Assembly (NCBI RefSeq): GCF_000719865.1
Contig: NZ_JOID01000042.1
Coordinates: forward strand, 1-28,891
DNA: 28,891 nucleotides
Origin: Streptomyces albus subsp. albus
GTDB taxonomy: Bacteria; Actinomycetota; Actinomycetes; Streptomycetales; Streptomycetaceae
Direction: 5' to 3'
The position numbers and the translations under genes are program-made. Under the pieces are notes generated by a model. The model saw nothing but the letters and a program-made list of their open reading frames with translations, did no database searches and had not been told where the DNA came from. How positions within the stretch are numbered: position 1 is the first letter of the stretch; the number at the start of each line of letters is the position of its first letter. Below are positions 8,982 through 17,284 of the stretch, piece after piece.

Positions 8982-9019
8982 GCGGCACCGGGATTCCGAT
9001 GCGGCACCGGGGTTCCGCT
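8982..9019. repeat. 19-base tandem direct repeat, two copies
   Basis: Copies at 8982-9000 and 9001-9019 share gcggcaccggg and ttccg and differ at two positions. They lie in the short gap upstream of the barstar-domain gene, next to a possible minus-strand -10 TACGGT (8965-8960). Confidence 0.7.
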
Positions 9020-9077
9020 GCGTTCCGCTCCGGTCCGCGCACGCCTCCGGGCGGCGGCGCGCGGGTGCCGGGCACCG

Positions 9078-10967
9078 TCAGTCCGCAAGCCTTCCGCCGG
9101 ACCGTTCCCCGTGCCGCTCCTCCTCCTGGGCGATGGTCCACGCGGCGTTGACCAGACCGATGTGGCTGAACGCCTGCGGGAAGTTGCCCAGCGGCTGCCC
9201 GGTGTCCGGGGCGGCCTGCTCGGCGAGCAGGCCGAGGTCGTTGGCGTGCGCGGCGGCCCGTTCGAACGTGGCGCGGGCCTCGGCCGTGCGTCCGGCCAGG
9301 GCCTGGGCCTGGGCGAGCCAGAAGGTGCACAGCAGGAAGCTGCCCTCCCGCCCGGCCAGTCCGTCGACGCCGGTGACGCCGGCGGCCGTGGCGTAGCGCC
9401 GTACGAGGCCCCGGCTGTCCGTGAGGCGGAGGGTGACGGCATCGAGGGTGGCCAGGACGCGCCGGTCGTCGGCGGGCAGGAAGCCGGTGAGGGGCAGCAT
9501 GAGGGCCGAGGCGTCCAGGGCGTCGCTGCCGAAGGACTGGGTGTAGGCGCCGGCCGCCGGGTTCCAGCCCTGTTCGAGGATCGCGGCGCGGATCTCCTCG
9601 CGGGCCGTGCGCCATGCCGCGGCGTGCCCCGTGGCGCGCAGGAGCGGGGCGAGGCGCACGGCGCGGTCGAGTGCCACCCAGCACATGAGCTTGGAGTACA
9701 GGAAGTGCCGTGCCTCGCCGCGGACTTCCCAGATGCCGTGGTCCGGTTGGCGCCACGCCTCGGCGGCGGTGTCGGCCAGGCCGGTGAGGAAGGAGCGCAG
9801 GGCGGGCCCGGAGCCGAGCTGGTCCTCGAAGCGGGCCGCGGTGTTGAGGAGTTCACCGTAGACGTCGAGCTGGGGCTGGTTCCAGGCGCCGTTGCCGACG
9901 CGCACGGGGCGGCTCGCGCGCCAGCCGGCCAGATGCGGCAGTTCGCGTTCGCTCAGATCGTGCTCGCCGCCGATGCCGTACATGATCTGCAGGTGGGAGC
10001 GGGTCCAGCCGGTGGCCGCGGCGCCGGTCATGAAGGCGAAGAACTCGTCCGCCTCGTCCGGGCAGGCGGCCACCCAGAGGGCGTCCATGGTGAACGCCGC
10101 GTCCCGCACCCAGGCGTAGCGGTAGTCCCAGTTCCGCGCTCCGCCGGGCTCCTCGGGCAGCGAGGTGGTCACGGCGGCCACGATCGCCCCGGTGGGCTGG
10201 TACGAGAGGGCCTGGAGGACGCGGCCGGAGTGGTGCACCTGCTTCTCCCAGGGGCCGGAGTAGTTCTGGTGCATCCGCGACCACTCCTGCCAGGCCGCGA
10301 CGGTGTCCTCCAGGTGCCGGGCGAGGTCGTCCTGGCTCCACATCCGCGGCTCCGGTCCGCCGGACGGGGCCCACTGCAGGGCGAAGCGGAGTGTCCGCCC
10401 CGCTCCCACGCGTACGGTGCCGCGGGCCGTGCCGGCGGCCGTGGTGAGGGGGACCGGGCTGGTCAGGGCGAAGCCGGCGGGGCCGCCGCGGGCCCGGAGC
10501 CCGCCCTCGCACCCCGACAGCAGCGGGACGACCAGGCCGTACTCCGGGCGCGGCCGGAGGTCCACGGTGATCTCGGCCGAGCCGCGGGTGCAGTGCACCG
10601 AACGGATCAGCAGGTGCGGGGCCTGCTCCCCGAGCCGGTGCGGGTCCCCGCCGGGGCCGGTGGCCAGGGCGTCGGTGAGGACGACCGTGCCGGTGGGCGT
10701 GGTGAACTCGGTCCGCAGGACCATGCTGTCGTCCACGTACCGTCGGGTGACGCGGGTGACGTGGGTGTCGCCCGACGGCCGGATCGTCCAGCTTCCGGCG
10801 CGCTCGTCGAGGAGGGCGGCGAAGACGGCGGGGCTGTCGAAGCGGGGGAAGCAGAGCCAGTCGACCGCACCCGTGCGGCTGACCAGTGCCGCGCTGTGCC
10901 GGTCGGACAGCAGCCCGTAGTCCCCGATCGGGGTGCCCGCCTCCCTGGTGCGGGATCGCGCTGGCAT
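9078..10967 (-). CDS. Glycoside hydrolase family 15 protein (glucoamylase/trehalase-like)
   Basis: A 629-residue cytoplasmic-type enzyme without signal peptide. The N-terminal beta-sandwich region typical of these proteins begins IGDYGLLSDRHSAALVSRTG and VDWLCFPRFDSP; the (alpha/alpha)6 barrel follows with NWDYRYAWVRDAAFTMDALW, QLDVYGELLN and the WEVRGEARHFLYSKLMCW segment that carries a conserved acidic residue in GH15. The C-terminus has FSHIGLVNAAWTI. Actinobacterial relatives include alpha,alpha-trehalases and alpha-glucosidases, so hydrolysis of trehalose or an alpha-glucan is likely but the exact substrate is open. GGAGGG lies upstream of adjacent GTG 10970 and ATG 10967; ATG is preferred because of the nine-base spacing. 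Confidence 0.9.
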   Translation of the reverse strand: MPARSRTREAGTPIGDYGLLSDRHSAALVSRTGAVDWLCFPRFDSPAVFAALLDERAGSWTIRPSGDTHVTRVTRRYVDDSMVLRTEFTTPTGTVVLTDALATGPGGDPHRLGEQAPHLLIRSVHCTRGSAEITVDLRPRPEYGLVVPLLSGCEGGLRARGGPAGFALTSPVPLTTAAGTARGTVRVGAGRTLRFALQWAPSGGPEPRMWSQDDLARHLEDTVAAWQEWSRMHQNYSGPWEKQVHHSGRVLQALSYQPTGAIVAAVTTSLPEEPGGARNWDYRYAWVRDAAFTMDALWVAACPDEADEFFAFMTGAAATGWTRSHLQIMYGIGGEHDLSERELPHLAGWRASRPVRVGNGAWNQPQLDVYGELLNTAARFEDQLGSGPALRSFLTGLADTAAEAWRQPDHGIWEVRGEARHFLYSKLMCWVALDRAVRLAPLLRATGHAAAWRTAREEIRAAILEQGWNPAAGAYTQSFGSDALDASALMLPLTGFLPADDRRVLATLDAVTLRLTDSRGLVRRYATAAGVTGVDGLAGREGSFLLCTFWLAQAQALAGRTAEARATFERAAAHANDLGLLAEQAAPDTGQPLGNFPQAFSHIGLVNAAWTIAQEEERHGERSGGRLAD

Positions 10968-11043
10968 CACGCCCGGCCCTCCGGTTCCTGTGGGGCGACG
11001 TCCTCTGCGGCGGCGTGGTCACGGTTGCGGCGGTTGCGGTGAC

Positions 11044-11083
11044 GCTGCGGCGGTCTGCGGCGGTCTGCGGCGGTCTGCGGCGG
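11044..11083. repeat. 10-base tandem repeat
   Basis: The unit cggtctgcgg is present three times exactly (11051-11080) and partially on both sides. The ten-base period keeps each copy on about the same face of the helix. Function unknown. Confidence 0.85.
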
Positions 11084-11114
11084 CGCCGAGCGGACGCCAC
11101 ACGACCGCGGTCCG

Positions 11115-11134
11115 CCGGACGGCCGGCCGTCCGG
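11115..11134. repeat. Perfect 20-base palindrome
   Basis: CCGGACGGCC followed at once by GGCCGTCCGG. It may be an operator or structure-forming DNA; in sequence this GC-rich, chance is a real alternative. Confidence 0.6.
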
Positions 11135-11279
11135 GGCGGCTCCGGGCGGTCCGGGACGGCTCGGGCGGTCCCGCGCCGCGTCCGGGCCGGGCGCCCGCTC
11201 GGCCGCTCTCGGCTTCTCCCGCGGCGACGGGACAGGGAGACCGCACCCTCCAGCGCGCCATGCCGTCCGTGCGGCCCCC

Positions 11280-11319
11280 GGTTCCCCGGCCACCGCGTGA
11301 CGGGGTTCCCCGGCCACCG
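11280..11319. repeat. 16-base direct repeat at 24-base spacing
   Basis: ggttccccggccaccg occurs at 11280-11295 and again at 11304-11319. It may reflect a small duplication. Confidence 0.7.
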
Positions 11320-11458
11320 GCCGGGAAACACTCAAGACGCCCTGCCCACCAGTGGTGACGGGACGGTGCCGGACGGCCCGCCGCCCCGTGCCCCGCCGGC
11401 GGAGACCACCCCGGCGGCGCGGGCGCGTGGGAACCCGCCGACACCGCCCGCCGCCCCT

Positions 11459-11495
11459 GTCACGGCAATCGCACGCACGCGCTACTGTGCGCGCG
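11459..11495 (+). promoter_or_regulatory. Promoter with probable leaderless start for the epimerase-AOS operon
   Basis: A TACTGT hexamer at 11483-11488 fits the actinobacterial -10 pattern TAnnnT. GTCACG at 11459-11464, 18 bases upstream, is a poor -35 match. The usual start of transcription, seven bases past the -10, would fall on the G of the GTG start codon at 11495, and no ribosome-binding sequence precedes that codon. Leaderless translation is therefore inferred. Confidence 0.55.
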
Positions 11496-12436
11496 TGAGC
11501 CTTTCTGTCGTCTTAGGTTTCGGGCCCGCCGGGGCAGCCACCGCACGGCTGCTGGCCGGACAAGGGCATTCCGTACGAGTCGTCACCAGGTCGGGCCGAA
11601 GTCCGGAGCCCGGCATCGAGCACGTCGCATTGGACGCGACGGACAGCGAGCGGCTGACCGAGGCCGTCCGGGGCGCGGACGCGCTCTACGGCTGCGCCGC
11701 CCCGCCGTATCCGCGCTGGGCGAGCGACTGGCCGCCGCTGGCCTCCTCGCTCTGCGCGGCGGCCGAGGCGACCGGGGCGGTCCTGGTCGTGCTGGGCAAT
11801 CTCTACGGCTACGGCCCGGTGGACGGCCCCATGACCGAGGACCTGCCGCTCGCCGCGACCGACCGCAAGGGGCGCGTGCGCGCCGCCGTCTGGGAGCGGG
11901 CGCAGGCCCTGCACGAGCAGGGCCGGATCCGTGCGGTCGAGGTGCGGGCCTCGGACTTCTTCGGGCCCGGCGTGACCGACGGCGGGCACCTCGCCGGGCG
12001 CGTCATGCCACGGCTGCTGCGCGGGAAGCCCGTCTCCACGCTCGGCGATCCGGACGCCCCGCACAGCTGGAGCTATCTCCCCGATGTGGCCCGGGCCCTC
12101 GCCGAGGCGGCGGGGGAGGAACGGGCCTGGGGACGCGCCTGGCACGTCCCGACGGCGCCCCCGCGGTCCGTCCGGCAGATGGTGGACCACCTCGCCGACC
12201 GGGCCGGAACGGGGCCGGTCGCGGTGCGCGGCCTTCCGCCGGCCGTGCTGGGGATCGCCTCGGTCTTCTCCCCGCTGCTGCGCGAACTGAAGGACATCCG
12301 CTACCAGTTCGACCGCCCGTTCGTCGTGGACTCCAGCGCCTGGGAGGCCGCGTTCACGGTACGGGCCACTCCGCTCGACGAGCAGGTGCGGGCCACCGTG
12401 GACTGGTGGCGCGAGAGACTGGCCGCGGCCCGGTGA
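11495..12436 (+). CDS. NAD(P)-dependent epimerase/dehydratase-like reductase (atypical SDR)
   Basis: A 313-residue Rossmann protein: the nucleotide loop is GFGPAGAATARLL near residues 9-21, followed by the strand HSVRVVTRSG, then LVVLGNLYGYGP, VEVRASDFFGPG and HSWSYLPDVARAL, as in extended SDR epimerases and reductases. A standard YxxxK pair is not obvious, so it is placed with the atypical SDRs. The start is GTG 11495, the first codon of the recognisable fold. Codon 7 (11513-11515) is TTA, the rare codon read by bldA tRNA in Streptomyces. The stop TGA shares its A with the ATG of the next gene, so translation of the two is probably coupled. A plausible role is reducing the ketone made by the downstream enzyme; this is inferred from context only. 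Confidence 0.85.
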   Translation: MSLSVVLGFGPAGAATARLLAGQGHSVRVVTRSGRSPEPGIEHVALDATDSERLTEAVRGADALYGCAAPPYPRWASDWPPLASSLCAAAEATGAVLVVLGNLYGYGPVDGPMTEDLPLAATDRKGRVRAAVWERAQALHEQGRIRAVEVRASDFFGPGVTDGGHLAGRVMPRLLRGKPVSTLGDPDAPHSWSYLPDVARALAEAAGEERAWGRAWHVPTAPPRSVRQMVDHLADRAGTGPVAVRGLPPAVLGIASVFSPLLRELKDIRYQFDRPFVVDSSAWEAAFTVRATPLDEQVRATVDWWRERLAAAR

Positions 12437-15400
12437 TGCCCGTGGACACCATGGATTCCCCCGCGGGCTTACCGGGGGCGCGGCGCGACGACGTCGCGAT
12501 CGTCGGAATGGCCTGCCGGTTCCCGGGTGCGCCGGACGTGAACCGGTACTGGCGGCTCCTCATGGAGCCGCGGGCCCAGTTCTCCACCGTCCCGGACGCG
12601 CGGTGGCGCGCCGCCGCCTTCCTCCGCGACGACTTCCGCGACACCTCCTCCACCTACACGGACACCATGGCGCTGCTGCCGGACATCGGCCACTTCGACG
12701 CCGTGCACTACGGCATCCCGCCGCGGCGGGCCAGGGCGATGGACCCGCAGCACCGGCTGCTCATCGACCTCGCCCGCGAGGCCGTCCAGGACGCCGGGTG
12801 GGAGGCCGGGGGCTTCGACCGCGAGGAGACCTCGGTGATCACGGCGCTGACCGAGAGCGGCTACCGAGGGCTCAGCACCCTGCGGATCCGGATGCGCCAG
12901 CTCGCCGGCGGCGAGTTCGGGGCGCGGGCGGACGGTCCCGGCTGGGCCGGCGCGGTCCGCGGCGTCAGCGGTCTGCACGGCACGTCCGTGGCCGGGCTCC
13001 TGCTCAACATGGGGCCGAACACCATCAGTTCGGTCTTCGATCTGCACGGCGAGAGCTACGCCCTGGACTCGGCGTGTTCCGGCGGGCTCATGGCCGTGGC
13101 CAACGCCGTGTTCGCGCTGCGGGCCGGCCGGTGCCGCATCGCCCTCGCGGGCGGTGCCCAACTGCACGTCACCCCGGACCTGTTGATCGGGCTGTGCCGG
13201 ATCGGCGCCATCTCGCGCACCGGCAGGTGCCTGCCGTTCGGCGCGGAGGCCGACGGCTTCGTCCTCGGCGAGGGCGCGGGCGTCCTCGTGCTGCGCCCCC
13301 TGGCCGACGCGCTCGCGGCCGGAGACCGCGTCTACGCGGTGATCCGCGGCGCGGGCACGGCCAATGACGGCACGGTGCAGGGCGGCATGCACCCCGAGGC
13401 GGCCGGCCAGCTCCGGGCGTTGCGCCGGGCCTACCGCGACGCCGGCGTGGCGCCGGACACGGTGGGCTATCTGGAGGCGCACGGCACCGGGACCACGGTC
13501 GGCGACCCGGTCGAGGTGGGTGCCCTGGGCGAGCTGCGCGGGGAACGGAGCGCGCCGGCCTTCATCGGCGCGGTGAAGGCGGTGGTCGGGCACTCGCTCA
13601 ACGCCGCGGGGATCGCCGGACTCGTCAAGACCGTGCTGGCCGTGCACCGGGGGGTGATACCTCCGCAGCCGGAGTTCGGCCTCGCCGGCCGCTCCGGGCT
13701 GGACGCCGCGCGGCTGACCGTCCCGGTGGAACCCGTCCCGTGGCCGGGGTCCGGGCAGCCCCGCCGGGCGGGCGTGAGTGCCTTCGGCTTCGGCGGCACC
13801 GGGGTCCATCTCGTCGTGGAGGAGTGCACCGCGGCGCCGGCCCGCCCGGTGGCGGACGAGGGGCCGCACCTCTTGGTGCTCAGCGCCCGGGACCGCGCCG
13901 GACTGGCCCGCCACGCACGGGAGCTGGCGCAGACCATCGACGGCGACCGGCTCCCCCCGGCGGAGGTGGCGGACACCCTGGCCCGCCGGACCCTCTTCGC
14001 GGAACGGCTGGCCGTGGTTGCGGACGGCACGGCTGACGCCACCGCGAAACTGACGGAGGCGGCGGAGGCCGTGGCGACGGGACGGACCGGGAATCTCCGT
14101 CCGGGGCTGGTGGCCGGCACGGCGCGGCGGGACGGTGACGAACCGCCGGAGGTCGCGGTGCCGGCACCGGGCTCGCTGTCCGCCGAGGCGCGCGCGGCCG
14201 TCCTGGCGCGGCTCGCGGAGCGCGTGACCGCCGGTGCGGGCCTCCGCCCGGCGGGCGAGCGCATACCCCCGCGCACCCTGCCACCGAGCCCGCTCGCCCC
14301 GCGCCACCACTGGGTGGTGGACGAGTCGGCCCGCGAGGACGGGGACCCGCCCCCGGCCGGGGAGGCGCCGGCCGGCGCCGCCTCGTACGGAGCCGAGGCG
14401 GTGGACGGGAGCACCTACCCCGCCGCCGGGGCGGTGACGGATGACCGGGCCGGGCCTTCGCACGTGCCCGGGCCGGCAGGCGTCACTGCGCAGCCCGCCG
14501 CCGCGCAGCCCGGCGAGACGTACCCCGGCGAGACATACCCCGGCGCGACGTACCCCGGCGGCGAGTCGGCCGCGGCGGCCCTTGTCTTCGAGGAGGTAGC
14601 GCGCACCGGTGTCTTCCCCCGCTCCGACCTGAGCGAGCGGACGGTGCTGGTCACCGATCTCGGCTTCGACTCCCTGATGCTGCAGGAGCTGGAGGTGAAC
14701 ATCGGCAAGCGGATACCGGGCTTCCACACCGACGAGATCTTCTCGCGCGACCTCACCATCGAGCGGCTGATCGCCCTGGTCGCCCCGCACCTCACCCGGC
14801 CCGCCGGGGCCGCCCCGCCCCACCCCGCCCGGCCGGCCGAGGCCGTCCCCGGCCCCGTACCGCCGCCGGAGCCGCCCCCTGAACCCCGGCCGGAGCCACG
14901 GCCGGAGCCACGGCCGGGGTGGGCCGCCGACAGCGCCCGCGTCGACGACTTCCCGGAAGTACGGCAGTTCGAGGAGCGCCTGGATTCGATCGCCGGCAGT
15001 GGCGCGGACTTCCCGTACTTCCGCGTCCACCACGGCACCATCCGCGACAGGACCGTGATCGGCGACCGGGAGTACCTGTCCTTCGGCAGCTACAACTATC
15101 TGGGCCTGTCCGGCCACCCGGCGGTCAACGAGGCCGCGCACCGGGCGGTGGAGCGGTACGGGACCTCCGTCTCCGCGAGCCGGATGCTCTCCGGCGAACG
15201 GGACCTGACCGTGCGGCTGGAGCGGGCGCTCGCCGCGTTCCTCGGCGTCGGGGACTGCCTGGCGCTGGTGAGCGGCCACGCCACCAACGTCACCGCGATC
15301 GGGCACCTCGTCGGCGCCGGGGACCTCGTGGTGCACGACGAACTGGCCCACGACAGCATCCTGCAGGGCTGCATGCTGTCCCGGGCGGCGCGGCGTCCGT

Positions 15401-16134
15401 TCCCCCACAACGACACCGGCCGGCTGGAATACCTGCTGCGGCGCAACCGGTCCCGGTTCCGGCGGGTGCTGATCGTGGTCGAGGGCGCCTACAGCATGGA
15501 CGGCGACCTGGCCGACCTGCCGGCCTTGATCGAGCTGAAGAAGCGCTACGGCGCCCTGCTGATGGTCGACGAGGCGCACAGCATCGGCACGGTGGGCGAA
15601 CACGGCCGCGGGGTCGGCGAGTTCTTCGGCGTGGACCGGTCCGACGTGGATCTGTGGATGGGCACGCTCTCCAAGGCCTTCGCCAGTTGCGGCGGTTACC
15701 TCGGCGGCACGGCCCGGATGGTGCGGTGGCTGCGGCACACGCTGCCCGGTTTCGTCTACAGCGTCGGCCTGACCCCGGCCAACGCGGCCGCGGCGCTGGC
15801 CGCCACCGAGCTGATCACCGGCGAACCGCACCGGGTGCGCACGCTGCGGCGCAACGCGGAGCTGTTCCTCGGCCTGGCCGCCTCGGCCGGACTGGCGACG
15901 GGCTCCAGCGCCCACACGCCGATCGTGCCGTGCCTCCTCGGCGACTCGGCGCGGACCCTGCGCGTCGCGGACCGGCTGTTCGAGCGGGGCGTCGTCGCCG
16001 ACCCGATCTTCCACCCCGCCGTGGAGGAAGGGCTCGCCAGGCTGCGCTTCTTCGTCACCAGCGAGCACCGCGAGGACGACATCCGGCGGGCGGTGTCGGT
16101 CCTGGCCGAGGAGGTGGCGGCCGTCGGAGGGTGA
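12436..16134 (+). CDS. Fused ketosynthase - ACP - alpha-oxoamine synthase
   Basis: A 1232-residue enzyme. The ketosynthase (about 18-460) has Cys214 in DSACSGG, His349 in EAHGTGT, Lys381 and His386 in VVGHSLNAAG, so its catalytic set is intact. A post-KS helical region (about 475-565) is followed by a low-complexity linker with TYPGE-type repeats. The ACP has its phosphopantetheine serine at Ser746 in LGFDSL. After a Pro/Glu/Arg linker (about 795-840) comes a PLP-dependent alpha-oxoamine synthase (about 842-1230) with LVSGHATNV, VDEAHSIGTVGEHGRG and the PLP lysine Lys1080 in GTLSKAFASCGGY. No acyltransferase, ketoreductase or thioesterase is present. Expected chemistry is decarboxylative joining of the ACP-bound acyl chain to an amino acid, releasing an alpha-aminoketone. 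Codon 12 (12469-12471) is TTA. ATG 12436 overlaps the previous stop. Confidence 0.9.
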   Translation: MPVDTMDSPAGLPGARRDDVAIVGMACRFPGAPDVNRYWRLLMEPRAQFSTVPDARWRAAAFLRDDFRDTSSTYTDTMALLPDIGHFDAVHYGIPPRRARAMDPQHRLLIDLAREAVQDAGWEAGGFDREETSVITALTESGYRGLSTLRIRMRQLAGGEFGARADGPGWAGAVRGVSGLHGTSVAGLLLNMGPNTISSVFDLHGESYALDSACSGGLMAVANAVFALRAGRCRIALAGGAQLHVTPDLLIGLCRIGAISRTGRCLPFGAEADGFVLGEGAGVLVLRPLADALAAGDRVYAVIRGAGTANDGTVQGGMHPEAAGQLRALRRAYRDAGVAPDTVGYLEAHGTGTTVGDPVEVGALGELRGERSAPAFIGAVKAVVGHSLNAAGIAGLVKTVLAVHRGVIPPQPEFGLAGRSGLDAARLTVPVEPVPWPGSGQPRRAGVSAFGFGGTGVHLVVEECTAAPARPVADEGPHLLVLSARDRAGLARHARELAQTIDGDRLPPAEVADTLARRTLFAERLAVVADGTADATAKLTEAAEAVATGRTGNLRPGLVAGTARRDGDEPPEVAVPAPGSLSAEARAAVLARLAERVTAGAGLRPAGERIPPRTLPPSPLAPRHHWVVDESAREDGDPPPAGEAPAGAASYGAEAVDGSTYPAAGAVTDDRAGPSHVPGPAGVTAQPAAAQPGETYPGETYPGATYPGGESAAAALVFEEVARTGVFPRSDLSERTVLVTDLGFDSLMLQELEVNIGKRIPGFHTDEIFSRDLTIERLIALVAPHLTRPAGAAPPHPARPAEAVPGPVPPPEPPPEPRPEPRPEPRPGWAADSARVDDFPEVRQFEERLDSIAGSGADFPYFRVHHGTIRDRTVIGDREYLSFGSYNYLGLSGHPAVNEAAHRAVERYGTSVSASRMLSGERDLTVRLERALAAFLGVGDCLALVSGHATNVTAIGHLVGAGDLVVHDELAHDSILQGCMLSRAARRPFPHNDTGRLEYLLRRNRSRFRRVLIVVEGAYSMDGDLADLPALIELKKRYGALLMVDEAHSIGTVGEHGRGVGEFFGVDRSDVDLWMGTLSKAFASCGGYLGGTARMVRWLRHTLPGFVYSVGLTPANAAAALAATELITGEPHRVRTLRRNAELFLGLAASAGLATGSSAHTPIVPCLLGDSARTLRVADRLFERGVVADPIFHPAVEEGLARLRFFVTSEHREDDIRRAVSVLAEEVAAVGG

Positions 16135-16144
16135 GTGAGGCATC

Positions 16145-16744
16145 TCAGATCAGCGTGCGTTCGATCCGGTTGAGCGTGGCGTCCTCTCCGGATGCCCCGC
16201 GCTCGCCGCCGTCGCCGCTGTCCGCGGCCGGGGCCCGGCGTCTGCCCCGCCCGCGCCTGCCCTTGGCGCCGGCCAGCCGCTGGGAGAGCAGATAGGCGAT
16301 GATCTCCGCCTCCTGCTCCTGGACGTCGTCATAGGTGGCGCGCAGGAGCATGTCGCGCACGAGGTCCGGGTCGAGGTTGGGGAAGAGGAGGCGGGCGCCC
16401 GCCTCGTCCAGCCAACCCGCCCCGCGATGGCAGCAGATGATGTGCCCGAGCTCATGCAAGATGATGTGCTCCCGATGCGCGCTGGTCGTGTTGGCGTCGT
16501 AGAAGATCAGGTCCTCGTCGCGTGCGGCGACCCACATGCCGCACGGGTGCGTCGCGGGCATCTGCATCGGGACCACCGTGATGGGCCGGTTGCGGACCTC
16601 GCCGAGGTGGCGGCACAGCTCCGCCACGTCGGCCACCTGCGGAAGGTCGAGCTCGGCGATCCGCCGCGCGCCCGCCTTGCGGAGCCTCTTGAGCCGGCTG
16701 CGGCGGTCCTGATCGGCCGGCTGTCCCTTTCTGGCCCCTCTCAC
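16145..16744 (-). CDS. ImmA/IrrE-family metallopeptidase
   Basis: A 199-residue protein with the zinc-peptidase motif HELGH at 97-101 inside REHIILHELGHIICCHRG, and later acidic residues in DVQEQEAEIIAYLLSQ that fit the gluzincin-like third ligand helix. ImmA/IrrE peptidases usually cleave or regulate an adjacent XRE-type repressor. Here that repressor gene ends 13 bases upstream, and the pair forms an operon. The GTG start at 16744 has GAGGGAG before it. The C-terminal ~40 residues are Arg/Gly/Ala-rich and probably disordered. The 3' end lies only ten bases from the convergent oxoamine synthase gene. Confidence 0.88.
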   Translation of the reverse strand: MRGARKGQPADQDRRSRLKRLRKAGARRIAELDLPQVADVAELCRHLGEVRNRPITVVPMQMPATHPCGMWVAARDEDLIFYDANTTSAHREHIILHELGHIICCHRGAGWLDEAGARLLFPNLDPDLVRDMLLRATYDDVQEQEAEIIAYLLSQRLAGAKGRRGRGRRRAPAADSGDGGERGASGEDATLNRIERTLI

Positions 16745-16757
16745 CGGACCGTCTCCC

Positions 16758-17246
16758 TCATGCCCGCTCCGAGGAGGCGCGGCCGGGGCCGGGGCCGGTC
16801 GCGGGGCCGGTGACGGGATCGGGATCGGTGACGGGCGGAAGACCCTGCAACTGCCGGTACTGGTCCATGATGGCCGTGATGGCCTGGAGGTTCTCCTTCT
16901 TCATCCCGGCGGCCCGCATCGCCACGGAGCGGACCCCCGCCTGCCGCAGCGCCTCGATGGCGGCGACCTCGCTGAGGACCGACTCGGCCACCTCGTCGTC
17001 GAAGAAGTAGGCCACCGATACGCCGAAGAAGCGCGCCAGGGCGGCCAGCAGATCCGGGGAGGGATTGGAGCGCTTGCCCGTCCGCAACTGCGACAGATAC
17101 ACCCCGCCGACCCTGAGGTCGGGGTTGGCCCGCTTCAGCTCCTCCGCCACCTCGGCGTTGGTCCAGTGCCTGCCCTTGGGGCGGACCGTCTTGAAGAGCT
17201 GGTCCAAACGCACTGCCAGCACGGGCCGGTCATCGGTCCCGGACAT
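16758..17246 (-). CDS. XRE-family helix-turn-helix regulator
   Basis: A 162-residue regulator with an XRE/Cro-type HTH at about 28-85: WTNAEVAEELKR, then VYLSQLRTGKRSNPSPDLLA and FFGVSVAYFFDD. The C-terminal half (SEVAAIEALRQAGVRSVAMR) probably dimerises or is the peptidase-responsive part, and the tail is Pro/Gly-rich. ATG 17246 is chosen over an in-frame start 21 bases upstream because GGGAGGGAG lies at proper distance before it. It is cotranscribed with the ImmA/IrrE peptidase gene, and the palindrome-rich DNA just upstream is the likely target for self-control. Confidence 0.9.
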   Translation of the reverse strand: MSGTDDRPVLAVRLDQLFKTVRPKGRHWTNAEVAEELKRANPDLRVGGVYLSQLRTGKRSNPSPDLLAALARFFGVSVAYFFDDEVAESVLSEVAAIEALRQAGVRSVAMRAAGMKKENLQAITAIMDQYRQLQGLPPVTDPDPVTGPATGPGPGRASSERA

Positions 17247-17284
17247 GGTGAATCTCCCTCCCCCCACCCCCTTGGCCTTGCTCT

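Larger units (their letters stand above)
10971..11494. other. 524-base intergenic region without a convincing gene
   Basis: Divergent space between the GH15 gene and the epimerase gene. Open frames here look like GC-biased noise with no recognisable protein. It contains a 10-base tandem repeat, a perfect 20-base palindrome, a spaced direct repeat and, at the right end, the promoter of the epimerase gene, each listed separately. Confidence 0.7.

Noticed and set aside
12469..16143. A 1224-codon open frame on the minus strand opposite the KS-ACP-AOS gene
   Set aside because: The plus strand encodes intact KS, ACP and AOS motifs; the antisense frame shows no recognisable domain.
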